Shown here: piece after piece, positions 18,601 through 27,986 of the stretch
Position numbering within the stretch: the first letter of the stretch is position 1
Layout: every line of letters begins with the position of its first letter
Source of the DNA: JABDJZ01 sp047619685
Lineage (GTDB): Bacteria; Bacteroidota; Rhodothermia; Rhodothermales; UBA10348
Direction: 5' to 3'
DNA: 64,000 nt
NCBI GenBank assembly: GCA_047619685.1
Contig: JBLHLC010000014.1
Span: 1 to 64,000 of the forward strand
The notes under the pieces: generated by a model
What the model was told of the DNA's origin: nothing
Databases searched by the model: none
The model's input: the letters and a program-made list of their open reading frames with translations, nothing else
Program-made: the position numbers and the translations under genes

Positions 18601-18987
18601 ATGGCTCCCAAGAACGACCCAACCTTTGAAATTCGTAAACAGGCCGCATCATTTCCGGATGTGACCGACGGGACGACTTTGGAGCAGGCCACGTTCAAGG
18701 CCAGCAAGGGCTCGTTCCTCCTGATTGGGCCCGGCCTCGAAGGAGTGGGGTACAAGGCCATGTTCAAGCTCAAGGCATCGCTGGGTCAAGCCAAGGGGCT
18801 TGAGGCAAAGGATCCGGCTCGCTTTCAGCTGGGAGCAGCCTCCTGGGTTACCACGCGCTTCTCTCTGGACGAACCGCTCCCCAAGTTTATCTGGGAGAAG
18901 TGGCTCAAGGAGTCCTACAGCCTCAATTCCAACCCTCCGGCCAAGACCAGAAGGAGAGCGAAAAAGAAGGTTAAGGAAGCCGAGTAG
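18601..18987 (+). CDS. MmcQ/YjbR-like protein
   Basis: A 128-residue small protein. The centre (SKGSFLLIGPG, AKDPARFQLGAASWVTTRF) resembles the MmcQ/YjbR double-wing fold family, with a C-terminal Lys/Arg-rich tail (TRRRAKKKVKEAE) that could bind nucleic acid. Role unknown for the family. It is convergent with the ABC permease gene, 34 bases away. Confidence 0.6.
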   Translation: MAPKNDPTFEIRKQAASFPDVTDGTTLEQATFKASKGSFLLIGPGLEGVGYKAMFKLKASLGQAKGLEAKDPARFQLGAASWVTTRFSLDEPLPKFIWEKWLKESYSLNSNPPAKTRRRAKKKVKEAE

Positions 18988-19021
18988 GGCTCAGAAGGCT
19001 GGTCCTTCGGCCCGGGGGCAA

Positions 19022-20239
19022 CTACTCGTATCGCAGCGCTTCGATTGGATTGAGAGCCGCCGCCTTGCGCGCCGGATAGAATCCGAAAAAGATCCCGACG
19101 GCTCCAGAGAAGACGATCGCGATAATGACGGTATCTGTGTTGACCAGCGTCGACCAGCCCATGATGTCGCCCAGAAGCCATGCGCCCCCGAAGCCCAGGC
19201 CCACACCGACGGCACCGCCCAAGATGCTCATCACGATGCTCTCGATGAGAAACTGAGTCAGGACATCGCGGCCACGAGCGCCTATGGCCATGCGAATGCC
19301 GATTTCCCGGGTACGCTCGGTCACGGACACCAGCATGATGTTCATGATGCCGATGCCACCAACGAGAAGTGAAATTCCGGCTATGGCGGCCAGAAGGAGC
19401 GTCATCACCTCGGTCGTACCGGCTGCTGCTTCGGTAAGCTGCGACTGATTCTTGATTTCGACGTCGTCCTCCTCCCACGAGGCCAGCCCGTGTGATTCTC
19501 TGAGAATGGCCTTCATCTCCTCCTGCGCGGCCGGAATATCTCCAGGCGATGATGTGGACGCCAGGATCTGGGATACAAAATTCCAGCGGCTTAGCCGACT
19601 GCCCACCGTCGTGTAGGGCGCCAGCATGGTGTCGTCCTGGTCGGTACCCTCAGCCGTTTGACCCTTCACAGACAAAACCCCGATTATCTGTATCGGCACG
19701 TTACGCACGCGGATGGTCTGACCAACAGGATCGTCTTCCCCGAAGAGTTCGCGCGCAACGGTCGCACCAAGCAGCGCCACTTTTTTCCCTTGGCGGACGT
19801 CAGCCGCTGTAAAAAACGTTCCGCTCGAAAGCGACCAATCTCGAATCAGCGGGTAGTCCACATCCACGCCGTTGATCCTTGTCCGCCAGTTCCCTTGCGG
19901 GCCTACAGCCTGCGTGAACGTGGTCACAACCGGCGATATGGCGGAGAGGTACATGCTTTCGTTACGAAGCTTCTCCGCGTCCTCGAGTTTGAGCCTGTTG
20001 TAGCTCCCCGCTCCGCGACTGACCCCCGCGCTGGAGCTGGCCCCCGGACTCACGACCAGCATATTGGTCCCAAGATTCTGTATCTGGGCCTCGATCTGTG
20101 ACTTTGCACCGTCGCCGACAGCAACCATCACGATTACGGCACCCACGCCGATGATGATGCCGAGCATGGTCAGCAGCGTCCGCATCTTGTTCTTGATGAT
20201 GCTTTTGCCGGCGACCTTTATGAGGTTCGATCCACGCAT
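19022..20239 (-). CDS. MacB-type ABC transporter permease
   Basis: A 405-residue inner membrane protein of the MacB/FtsX permease class: one N-terminal transmembrane helix (TLLTMLGIIIGVGAVIVMVAVGDG), a large MacB-PCD periplasmic domain, then three C-terminal helices with the FtsX pattern (GGIGIMNIMLVSVTERTREIGIRMAIGA). Unlike E. coli MacB, the ATPase is a separate gene (20249-20995), the common arrangement in this phylum. It acts with the MacA-like adaptor upstream to export macrolide-like compounds, peptides or lipids; no TolC-type channel is in the window. Confidence 0.9.
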   Translation of the reverse strand: MRGSNLIKVAGKSIIKNKMRTLLTMLGIIIGVGAVIVMVAVGDGAKSQIEAQIQNLGTNMLVVSPGASSSAGVSRGAGSYNRLKLEDAEKLRNESMYLSAISPVVTTFTQAVGPQGNWRTRINGVDVDYPLIRDWSLSSGTFFTAADVRQGKKVALLGATVARELFGEDDPVGQTIRVRNVPIQIIGVLSVKGQTAEGTDQDDTMLAPYTTVGSRLSRWNFVSQILASTSSPGDIPAAQEEMKAILRESHGLASWEEDDVEIKNQSQLTEAAAGTTEVMTLLLAAIAGISLLVGGIGIMNIMLVSVTERTREIGIRMAIGARGRDVLTQFLIESIVMSILGGAVGVGLGFGGAWLLGDIMGWSTLVNTDTVIIAIVFSGAVGIFFGFYPARKAAALNPIEALRYE

Positions 20240-20248
20240 TTATTTGCT

Positions 20249-20995
20249 CTAGGCTAGGACGCTGTCTGGGTTCATGGCGGCTGCAACATCTGCGGCGCGC
20301 CGAGGCGTTTGAGTCTCGTCTCGAATAATTTTCCCATCCTTGAGCTCTACCACGCGCTTGGCATACTCTGCCACGTCGTGCTCGTGGGTGACCAGGATGA
20401 TCGTGATGCCCTGATCGTTCAGCTGCTGGAACAGATCCATTACCTCCACCGACGTCCGGGAATCAAGGTTGCCGGTTGGCTCATCAGCCAGGATTATGGC
20501 CGGTTTGGTTACCAGAGCGCGCGCGATTGCTACGCGCTGCTGCTGGCCCCCCGAAAGTTCGCTGGGCACATGGTCCACGCGATCTTTCAAACCCACCAGA
20601 CCAAGTGCTTCCCGCGCAAGAGCTTTGGTGTCCTTCTTCCCCGGACTTCTGTCATAAAGAAGGGGAAGCTCAACGTTCTCGAGAGCACTGGTTCGGGCCA
20701 GAAGATTGAAGCCCTGAAAGACGAACCCGATTTTTTGATTGCGAATATCCGCCAACTGGTTCTTGTTCAGGGTCTCCACTCGGATCCCGTCCAACTGGTA
20801 CGAGCCATCTGAGGGGTAGTCCAGGCAGCCGACAATGTTCATCAGCGTGGACTTGCCCGATCCCGATGCTCCCATGATGGCAATGAGTTCGCCGGGACGC
20901 ACGTCAAAATCGACGCCCGCCAGGGCGTGCACCTGGTTGGTGCCCATCGTGTAGGTCTTGCGCAGTCCGCGCACCTGGATAACAGGTTCGCTCAT
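20249..20995 (-). CDS. ABC transporter ATP-binding protein (LolD/MacB type)
   Basis: A 248-residue ATPase with Walker A GASGSGKST, the signature LSGGQQQR, Walker B ILADEPTG and the switch His in LVTHEHD. It pairs with the FtsX-type permease 9 bases downstream and the adaptor upstream. The family powers substrate extrusion from the periplasm or outer leaflet. Confidence 0.95.
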   Translation of the reverse strand: MSEPVIQVRGLRKTYTMGTNQVHALAGVDFDVRPGELIAIMGASGSGKSTLMNIVGCLDYPSDGSYQLDGIRVETLNKNQLADIRNQKIGFVFQGFNLLARTSALENVELPLLYDRSPGKKDTKALAREALGLVGLKDRVDHVPSELSGGQQQRVAIARALVTKPAIILADEPTGNLDSRTSVEVMDLFQQLNDQGITIILVTHEHDVAEYAKRVVELKDGKIIRDETQTPRRAADVAAAMNPDSVLA

Positions 20996-21057
20996 TGTGA
21001 TGGCCTTGAAGAAGTATGTGAGCCAGGATTGGCGTTATCGAAAGTCTGGTGGGTCAC

Positions 21058-22383
21058 CTAGAAGCCACCCGGACCGCGACGCCCGCCCGTATTCCCCTGC
21101 TGGAATGGATTCGTGCTGGCCGAATTATCAGAGATCGAGACGCCGGCGATGATTTCCATGCCCTCGACCAGCTCGCGACCCGAAATTTCGGTCATGGTCC
21201 CGTCCGAAAGGCCTGTCCGAACACGTGCCGCTGAAAGTTGTCCCTGCTCGTCAGTAAACCACAACATCCCGGAGTTCTCACCTCCGCCAAAGCCGCCCGC
21301 TCCACCGGCCTGCGCGCCGCCCTGCTGGCCTGGCCGCTCACCGGCCTGCCCCGCCCCCTGACCACCCTGTCCCGCGCCCTGCTGACCGCGCTCGCCACCC
21401 TGGGCAGCGGTATCGCCACCGGTACGCTCTTCACGGGCGGCGATCATCCGATCCCGGAACTCCGCCATCATCTCTTCGGTCGGGCGAAAACGAAGCGCCG
21501 CATTCGGCACCTTGAAGACGTCGGTTACTGTCTCCACCAGGAATTCGACCGTAGCGGTCATCCCCGGCAGAAGCCGGCCGTCCGCGTTGTCGACATCAAC
21601 TACCGCCGTATAGGTCACCACATTGTCCTGCGCCGCAGACTGTAGCCTGACCTGACGCACTTTACCAAGGAACGTCACGTCGTCATATGCCTGGACCGTA
21701 AACCGGACGTCCTGACCATCCTTTATCTGACCGATGTCAGATTCGTCGACCGACGCCAGAATCTCCAACTTGCCAAGGTCATTGGCCAGAAGAAACAGCT
21801 GCGGCGTCGACATGCTTGCGGCAACCGTCTGGCCGACTTCGACACTACGCTCTATCACGACTCCGCTCATGGGAGCATAGATTCTGGAGTAACCAAGATT
21901 TCGGGATGCTCTGTCCAGTGCAATCTCCGATGACGTGAGGTTGGAGGCCGCGATTTCCAGATTATAGACGGCCTGGTTCAACTCGACGTCCGTGGCAAAG
22001 GCCTGATCATGCAGCCCCTTTATGCGATTCAGCTCAACCTGAGCAAAATCACGCTGGGCGAGAACGCGGCGTAGCGTGGCCCGTGACTCCTGAACTGAAC
22101 TGACCAGAAGAGTCGTGTCAATCTGCGCCAACAGCTGACCGCTCCGGACGCGGTCATTGAAGTCCACGTACAGGCGGTCGATCTGGCCCGAGACCTGGGT
22201 GCCAACCTGCACGGTCCGCACCGCATTCAGACTTCCGGTCGAACTGACCACGGCCTCAAGATCTCCGTGCTGGAGCGTCACAAAGCGATAACTGGTCGTC
22301 GCTTCCCCTTGCCCGCTTGTGAAACGCCAGACGGCGCCTGCGGAGAGGAGGATGACAAAAACAACGGCTACAATGCGTTTCAT
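21058..22383 (-). CDS. MacA/RND-type periplasmic adaptor
   Basis: A 441-residue adaptor that links the inner membrane pump to an outer membrane channel. N-terminal anchor (AVVFVILLSAGAVW), barrel-sandwich and hairpin regions (VSSTGSLNAVRTVQVGTQVSG, YAPMSGVVIERSVEVGQTV), then beta-barrel and membrane-proximal domains. An unusual Gly/Gln/Ala-rich run of about 45 residues (GGERGQQGAGQGGQGAG...) interrupts the C-terminal domain. I chose ATG at 22383 because the hydrophobic anchor follows immediately; upstream residues look non-coding. It heads the operon with the ATPase and permease. Confidence 0.9.
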   Translation of the reverse strand: MKRIVAVVFVILLSAGAVWRFTSGQGEATTSYRFVTLQHGDLEAVVSSTGSLNAVRTVQVGTQVSGQIDRLYVDFNDRVRSGQLLAQIDTTLLVSSVQESRATLRRVLAQRDFAQVELNRIKGLHDQAFATDVELNQAVYNLEIAASNLTSSEIALDRASRNLGYSRIYAPMSGVVIERSVEVGQTVAASMSTPQLFLLANDLGKLEILASVDESDIGQIKDGQDVRFTVQAYDDVTFLGKVRQVRLQSAAQDNVVTYTAVVDVDNADGRLLPGMTATVEFLVETVTDVFKVPNAALRFRPTEEMMAEFRDRMIAAREERTGGDTAAQGGERGQQGAGQGGQGAGQAGERPGQQGGAQAGGAGGFGGGENSGMLWFTDEQGQLSAARVRTGLSDGTMTEISGRELVEGMEIIAGVSISDNSASTNPFQQGNTGGRRGPGGF

Positions 22384-22587
22384 CTGCTTAGCCTGATCGA
22401 GGTTAGGCCTGTCTGTGAGGTGAGCGCAACATGCGCTTGTTGATGGCCGGTACGCACCCTCACCGCCAGCGTTTCGCCGCCGGATCAAAAGCAATCGAAA
22501 CGTGACACTTCCGTGACAGGGAGCCTCTTAGACCTGAACCGTGCCCGCCTCCGCGCGTTTGGTGAGGCCTCCAAAACCCTGCTACCC

Positions 22588-24099
22588 ATGGATTCCGGCG
22601 CCCACATCAGGCTATACAATACGCTTTCGAACCAGGTCGATGACCTGGCGCTGCTCGAAGCGGGCAAACTGAGTCTTTATTCGTGCGGCCCAACGGTCTA
22701 CTCCTACGCCCACATTGGCAATTTCAGGTCGTTCCTGACGGCTGATTTGATCGTTCGCGTCGGCACAGCCGTTGGTCTGGATGTGACCTACGTGACAAAC
22801 GTCACAGACGTTGGCCATCTGACGGAAGATGACGTTGCGGACGCCGCTGGCGAGGACCGAATGGCCAAGGCCCTCAGTTCCAAGGAAGGCGAGCGGTTTC
22901 CGAATGTCTGGGACCTTGCCCGTTATTACACCGAGGCGCTGCTGGCGGACTGGAATGCCCTCAATCTGGGCGAGCCGAGCGTTCGCCCCCGAGCCACAGA
23001 GCACATGCGAGGCCAGATTCAGGCTGTGGCCAAGCTCGTTGAACAGGGCAACGCTTACGAGACGGACCAGGGCGTGTACTTCTCGGTGGCATCATTTCCG
23101 GCCTACGGGAAGCTGTCCGGAAACGTGGATCCAACGCAATTGGGTCAGGAAGTGCGCGATGTGGTATCCGACCCCGAGAAACGGGATCCCAGAGACTTTG
23201 CGCTCTGGAAAAAGGATGAGAAACACCTCATGCAGTGGCACAGCCCCTGGGGGTGGGGTTTCCCGGGTTGGCACATCGAGTGTTCTGTGATGGCGACCGC
23301 TTATTTGGGCGAAACCATAGACATTCACGCTGGCGGGGAGGACCTCATCTTCCCCCATCATGAATGTGAAACGGCGCAGGCAGAGGCTCTGTCTGGCAAA
23401 CCATTCGCGAATCACTGGGTGCATACCCGCTTCCTCCAGGTGGAGGGAGAGAAAATGTCCAAGCGTCTTGGCAATTTTCTCACCGTCAGGCAGCTCACGA
23501 CTTCGCAGGATGACGGCGGCTGGGGCGTTGAGCCCCTCGCGGTTCGCCTGGCCCTGATTAGCGGTCATTACCGCAAACCGTTCAATTTCACCCGGGCCAC
23601 GCTGAAGGCATCGGCGAAGCACTGCGGCCGCATTCGGGGGGCGCTTGAGATCCTGAATGAGGCCGTTCGGACGGGGGACGACGGACCGGACCGAATCGGA
23701 GATCGCCTGAACGAGTTGTATGACACGATTCTGGCCAGCCTCTGCGATGATCTGAACACTCCGGAGGCCATTGCCGCCGTCCTGGAGGGCGTGAAGTTCA
23801 TACACGGAATGGCCAAGGTGATGAACAAGGCCTCCGCTGAGACCTGCCTGGCATGGTTCGATCAGGTCAATGCCCTTCTCGGCATCGTCGAGTCAACCGC
23901 TCCTGCTCACTCGGCGGGATTGGCGGAGGAAGATCCCGAGGCGGACAAGGTCGGCGCTCTCCTTGCCGAGAGACAGACCGCCAGGGCTGAGCGCGATTTC
24001 GCGCGTGCAGACGCAATTCGCGATCAGATTCTGGCCATGGGCATCGAAATCATGGACTCCCCCGAGGGAGTCAGGTGGAAACGCACAAGCGGTCTCTAA
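22588..24099 (+). CDS. cysS: Cysteinyl-tRNA synthetase
   Basis: Charges tRNA-Cys; 503 residues, normal length. Class I motifs are HIGN at 42-45 and KMSKR at 289-293. Zinc ligands are the Cys in CGPTVY, the Cys in HIECS and His/Cys in HHECE. ATG at 22588 begins MDSGAHIRLYNTLS, the usual family start; 25 further upstream codons are open but not conserved-looking. Divergent from the macA-like gene with about 200 bases between them. Confidence 0.96.
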   Translation: MDSGAHIRLYNTLSNQVDDLALLEAGKLSLYSCGPTVYSYAHIGNFRSFLTADLIVRVGTAVGLDVTYVTNVTDVGHLTEDDVADAAGEDRMAKALSSKEGERFPNVWDLARYYTEALLADWNALNLGEPSVRPRATEHMRGQIQAVAKLVEQGNAYETDQGVYFSVASFPAYGKLSGNVDPTQLGQEVRDVVSDPEKRDPRDFALWKKDEKHLMQWHSPWGWGFPGWHIECSVMATAYLGETIDIHAGGEDLIFPHHECETAQAEALSGKPFANHWVHTRFLQVEGEKMSKRLGNFLTVRQLTTSQDDGGWGVEPLAVRLALISGHYRKPFNFTRATLKASAKHCGRIRGALEILNEAVRTGDDGPDRIGDRLNELYDTILASLCDDLNTPEAIAAVLEGVKFIHGMAKVMNKASAETCLAWFDQVNALLGIVESTAPAHSAGLAEEDPEADKVGALLAERQTARAERDFARADAIRDQILAMGIEIMDSPEGVRWKRTSGL

Positions 24100-24117
24100 A
24101 CGATTCACGCAGACGAA

Positions 24118-24654
24118 ATGAAAGCCAACGCTCCTCCCTCCCGTCCCATGGACTACGGCTCTCTGGATGGGGGCCTGGTCCGCATGATGAACCGCTTCTG
24201 GAACGAGGGGTCCATGACTGGCGACCCGGAAGCGGATGTCTACCTCCGAACCAGCGCAAACGCGGTGCTGTTCGGGATGCTATACGACCAGAGAATGCTT
24301 GCGGAGAACGCCTTCATGGGGCCTCGGAGACTTGAGGACCGGCTCGGGCATCTGGATCCAGAGAAGATTGCGGCGCACGATCCGGAGGCGTTCCGGGACC
24401 TGTTTGCCCAGCGACCCGCGGTACACCGGTTCACCAACAAGATGGCCGAATACACCCAGCAGGTGGCCAGGGTGCTAGCGGATGATTACGACGGCGACGC
24501 GGCCAATATCTGGCTGCCTGAACGTTCTGCCCAGGAAGTCGCCCGGTTATTGGTCAAGCTCCCCGGATTCGGCAAGATGAAGGCGTACAAGATGCGCTTC
24601 GCACTGCACTACTTCGGGTGGCGAGATTTCGCAGACGTAAAACCTACGGTGTAG
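24118..24654 (+). CDS. HhH-GPD-type protein of the TIGR03252 group, catalytic part lacking
   Basis: A 178-residue protein resembling the TIGR03252 uncharacterised HhH-GPD group: TSANAVLFGMLYDQRMLAENAFMGP, RPAVHRFTNKMAEYTQ, YDGDAANIWL and the helix-hairpin-helix LPGFGKMKAYKM. In active base-excision glycosylases a Lys lies in the hairpin and an Asp about 18 residues further on. Here the hairpin Lys position is Met and the protein ends (FADVKPTV) before a catalytic Asp would appear, so it may bind DNA without cleaving it. Adjacent to cysS by 18 bases. Confidence 0.75.
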   Translation: MKANAPPSRPMDYGSLDGGLVRMMNRFWNEGSMTGDPEADVYLRTSANAVLFGMLYDQRMLAENAFMGPRRLEDRLGHLDPEKIAAHDPEAFRDLFAQRPAVHRFTNKMAEYTQQVARVLADDYDGDAANIWLPERSAQEVARLLVKLPGFGKMKAYKMRFALHYFGWRDFADVKPTV

Positions 24655-24670
24655 GGACGGGCGTGGCGGT

Positions 24671-24928
24671 CTACGCCGCCATCTTCAGCTCGGCCGCCAG
24701 GGTGCCCGTAGCCACGCTGAATACCAGCAGTCGACCCTGCGTGTTGATCGCCAGCCTGTAGGACTTCTCTCTGGAACCCAGGAGTCGTTCCCAGGCGATG
24801 TCCACTGCCGCATCAATGAGGCGGCCCGGCTCCTGAGAATCGGAGCGGGTAAAGACGGCATTTTCCCAAGCGATCCCGCCTCCGGGGACTCGTCTGGCAA
24901 AACGTTCCATGTGATCTTTGGGGGTCAT
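24671..24928 (-). CDS. Small hypothetical protein
   Basis: An 85-residue frame starting at ATG 24928 (MTPKDHMERFARRVPGGG) and ending LAAELKMAA. Contains SYRLAINTQGRLLVFSVA, beta-strand like. No signal peptide or recognised family. It is convergent with the HhH gene. The frame continues further upstream to 25072 with composition that looks non-coding, so the shorter start is preferred. Bases 24929-25081 contain nothing I can name. Confidence 0.45.
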   Translation of the reverse strand: MTPKDHMERFARRVPGGGIAWENAVFTRSDSQEPGRLIDAAVDIAWERLLGSREKSYRLAINTQGRLLVFSVATGTLAAELKMAA

Positions 24929-25081
24929 CTTCTCGAACGTCGGCTGGTGACGTTCGGGCCAGATACAAGCCCCGTGCCTATCCGGCCGGCGCCCGCAAAA
25001 ACCGCTCTCGATGCCCTTCACGGGGCTCAATGCACCCATTGCCCTCTTTGGGGCCCATGCGAGGTGCGGCACTTCTTGCCG

Positions 25082-26584
25082 TCAGCGGCGCCAGAAGGAC
25101 GGCACGAAAAGGATCAACATGGTGAAAATCTCCAGCCGGCCCGCCACCATGAGAAAGGAGAGAACCCACTTTGCGAGATCAGGGAGGTGCGCGTAGTTCT
25201 CGGAGGGGCCCAACGACCCGAAGGCCGGGCCCACGTTGCCCACGCTGGAAATGACCGCCCCAAAAGAAGTCAGCAGGTCCACGCCAAGTATCGACATGGC
25301 CATGGTGCCCATTCCGATCAGTCCCAGATACAGGACGATGAACGACAGGACATTTCGCATGATGTCCTGTGAGACCACCTTCCCGTTCAGCCGCACGTTG
25401 AGAAGTGCCTGCGGATGAATGAGTTGTTTGATCTCCTTGAAGGAGTTCTTGAACATGAGCACTACGCGGACGACCTTGACGCCTCCACCTGTTGAACCCG
25501 CCATGCCGCCCACAAAGAAGAGCAGGAAAATGGTCCCGATGGCCATCGGCGGCCAAAGCTCGTAGTCCGCCGTCCCAAATCCGGTCGTCGTCACTATGGC
25601 CGTCGCCTGGAAGGCTCCGAACCTGAGGGCTTCCAGAAACCCGCCGTACCCCTGCGACAACTCCGTCCCTGGCATAAGCACACGAACAGGCTCCCAGAGA
25701 CCGAGCGCTATGACGAGCGAAGAAATCGCGACTATAGCCGCATACACCCGTAACTCGGTGTCTTTGAACACCGTGATTGCCTGGCCCCTCAACATCCTAA
25801 AATGCAGGGCGAAGTTGACCCCCGCCATGAACATAAACAGGGTGACCACCCAGTCCACGTACGCGGAGTCGAACTGGCCCACCGACCCGTTGAGGGTAGA
25901 AAATCCACCCGTCGCCATAGTCGCGAAGGCGTGGTTTACAGCATCAAAGAAGCTCATTACCGGCAACAGCGCCAATACTTGGGCTGCCGTGAACCCGACA
26001 TAAATAAGCCAGAGTCGGCGGGCCGTCTCCCGTACTCTTGGCGTGAGTTTATCAGCACTGGGTCCTGGCACTTCGGCCTTGAATAACTGCATCCCCCCCA
26101 CTCCAAGGATCGGAAGGATGGCCAGCGTCAGAACGATGATCCCCATGCCGCCCATCCAATGGGTCAGGCTTCGCCAGAAGAGAAAGCTGGCCGGGATATC
26201 CTCGATCGCCGGGTTGCCACCCCCCCCAAGAATGGTTGCTCCAGTCGTGGTGAACCCGCTTACCGTCTCGAAAAACGCGTCCGTGTAGGACTCCAGGACG
26301 CCACCGACTACAAACGGGATTGCGCCCACAAGGGATATCACCACCCAGGCAAGTGCCACGATGACGAAGCCTTCGCGCACCCTGAGAGACTCTGCCTCGC
26401 CCCGACCCCATATTGCCCAGACGGGTCCTCCCAGAACGAGGGCTCCGATAGAGGCCACCAGGAAGGACCACCAACTGGGCTCACCGTACCACAACCCGAT
26501 GGCCGCCGGCACCAGCATGGCAACTCCGGCAAAAACCACCAGAGCCGCCAGCGTCCCAAGAACCGCGCGGAGGTTGAGAATCAT
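25082..26584 (-). CDS. trkH: TrkH/KtrB-type potassium uptake channel subunit
   Basis: A 500-residue inner membrane ion-conducting subunit. Four pore loops carry the selectivity motifs: TTTGATILGG, MATGGFSTLN, TTTGFGTADY and SVGNVGPAFGSLGPS. About ten hydrophobic segments. It overlaps the TrkA gene by four bases (ATGA), so the regulatory ring and channel are coproduced. Confidence 0.93.
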   Translation of the reverse strand: MILNLRAVLGTLAALVVFAGVAMLVPAAIGLWYGEPSWWSFLVASIGALVLGGPVWAIWGRGEAESLRVREGFVIVALAWVVISLVGAIPFVVGGVLESYTDAFFETVSGFTTTGATILGGGGNPAIEDIPASFLFWRSLTHWMGGMGIIVLTLAILPILGVGGMQLFKAEVPGPSADKLTPRVRETARRLWLIYVGFTAAQVLALLPVMSFFDAVNHAFATMATGGFSTLNGSVGQFDSAYVDWVVTLFMFMAGVNFALHFRMLRGQAITVFKDTELRVYAAIVAISSLVIALGLWEPVRVLMPGTELSQGYGGFLEALRFGAFQATAIVTTTGFGTADYELWPPMAIGTIFLLFFVGGMAGSTGGGVKVVRVVLMFKNSFKEIKQLIHPQALLNVRLNGKVVSQDIMRNVLSFIVLYLGLIGMGTMAMSILGVDLLTSFGAVISSVGNVGPAFGSLGPSENYAHLPDLAKWVLSFLMVAGRLEIFTMLILFVPSFWRR

Positions 26585-27936
26585 CCGCCCGTTGAGAAAT
26601 ACGCCTCGGCAGCTGCGACATCATGGTGGCGAGCAAATACATAGGCACGGTTACCGGCCTCGATCCTTGTGGAGGACGTGGCGATCTCCATGGTTTTGCC
26701 GCGGTCCACGCCGGCAATCAGCATCCCCTTGGGGAGCTTCAGCTCTCCGATGCACCCGCGTGTGATGGGTGACCTGGCCTGTGCCTCAATCTCTAGAATA
26801 TCCGAATCCATTCCCCGGACCGAAGCCACGCTCAGGACGTGTTGCCCCCGCAGGCTGGCCATTACTTCGCGCGAGACAGCCAATTTCATATTGACCGCCG
26901 AGTCCAGGCCGATGGACTGGCTGATCGGGATGTACGCGGGCTTCGAAAGGAGCGCGACGGTCTTCCTAACGCCAAGGTGTTTGGCCAACAGGCAAGACAC
27001 CAGATTGGATTCCTCGTCGTCCGTGAGTGCCACCACGGCATCCATTTCCGCCATGCCCTCGGTAATCAGCAGATCCATGTCGTTTGGCGAGCCATGAATT
27101 ACCAGCACGTCCCCCAGCAATTCGGACAGTTCCTGGGCGTGCTCCCGATCCGCCTCGACCAGCTTGATCTGCTTGTGTTTTCCCGAGGAAAGACGCTGCG
27201 CAACCCTGGCCGCGACCTGGCTGCCACCGATAATCATGATCCGATCGATCCGATGGTCCTTCTTGCCCATGATCTCAAGCACGTGCGGCACGTGTTTGGG
27301 CATGGCCGCAACAAAAACCACATCATTCGCCCGGAGCGTGTCCTTCCCACCCGGCAGAATGGTCCGAATCCCGCGAGAAATGGCCGCAACGCGAATCGCG
27401 GGTGTTGGATATTCCTGCCCGAGTTTCTCAAGACTCCAGCCGATTACCGGCGAGTCTTTGTCCAGACGAAGCCCAATGAGATGAAGGCGGCCATCGGCAA
27501 GAGAGACCACATCCGATGCCCCAGCCCTTCTGATCAGCATCTCGACCTCGGCGGCGGCACTTTCCTCCGGGTGGATGACCACATTGATCCCGAAGTCTTC
27601 GCTGCTGAGGACCGATTCCTGGCTGGACAGCTCGCCTGATCGGACGCGTGCGATGGTCTTGGCGCAGCCGAGCCGATTGGCCAACATGCACGCCACAATG
27701 TTTACCTCGTCCACCGTCGTGACGGCTACCAGAAGCCCGGCAGTCGTCGCTCCGGCGTCCCGCAGGACACTCGCGGAGGTCCCGTTTCCGAGGATCGTCA
27801 TCACGTCCAATTTGTCCGCGATCGTCGCCAGCGCCTTGGCGTCCTTGTCAATCACGACAACGTCGTGCTCCTCAAGAGCCAGGAGTCGGGCCACATCATA
27901 GCCAACTTCGCCGGCTCCAACCACAAGTGCACGCAT
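26581..27936 (-). CDS. trkA: TrkA-type potassium uptake regulator, duplicated RCK
   Basis: A 451-residue cytoplasmic gating protein with two TrkA-N / TrkA-C units. Nucleotide-binding starts are VVGAGEVGYDVARLLALEE at the N-terminus and the second RIMIIGGSQVAARVAQRL near residue 230, with TVDEVNIVACMLANRLG and DDEESNLVSCLLAKHLG between. Binds NAD(H) or ATP to control TrkH. Followed directly by trkH (4-base overlap) and preceded by the giant kinase gene with 50 bases between. Confidence 0.93.
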   Translation of the reverse strand: MRALVVGAGEVGYDVARLLALEEHDVVVIDKDAKALATIADKLDVMTILGNGTSASVLRDAGATTAGLLVAVTTVDEVNIVACMLANRLGCAKTIARVRSGELSSQESVLSSEDFGINVVIHPEESAAAEVEMLIRRAGASDVVSLADGRLHLIGLRLDKDSPVIGWSLEKLGQEYPTPAIRVAAISRGIRTILPGGKDTLRANDVVFVAAMPKHVPHVLEIMGKKDHRIDRIMIIGGSQVAARVAQRLSSGKHKQIKLVEADREHAQELSELLGDVLVIHGSPNDMDLLITEGMAEMDAVVALTDDEESNLVSCLLAKHLGVRKTVALLSKPAYIPISQSIGLDSAVNMKLAVSREVMASLRGQHVLSVASVRGMDSDILEIEAQARSPITRGCIGELKLPKGMLIAGVDRGKTMEIATSSTRIEAGNRAYVFARHHDVAAAEAYFSTGG

Positions 27937-27986
27937 TCAGGATGACCTTAAGGCCTTGTCTCGTGTCAAAATACTCTCCACATCAC

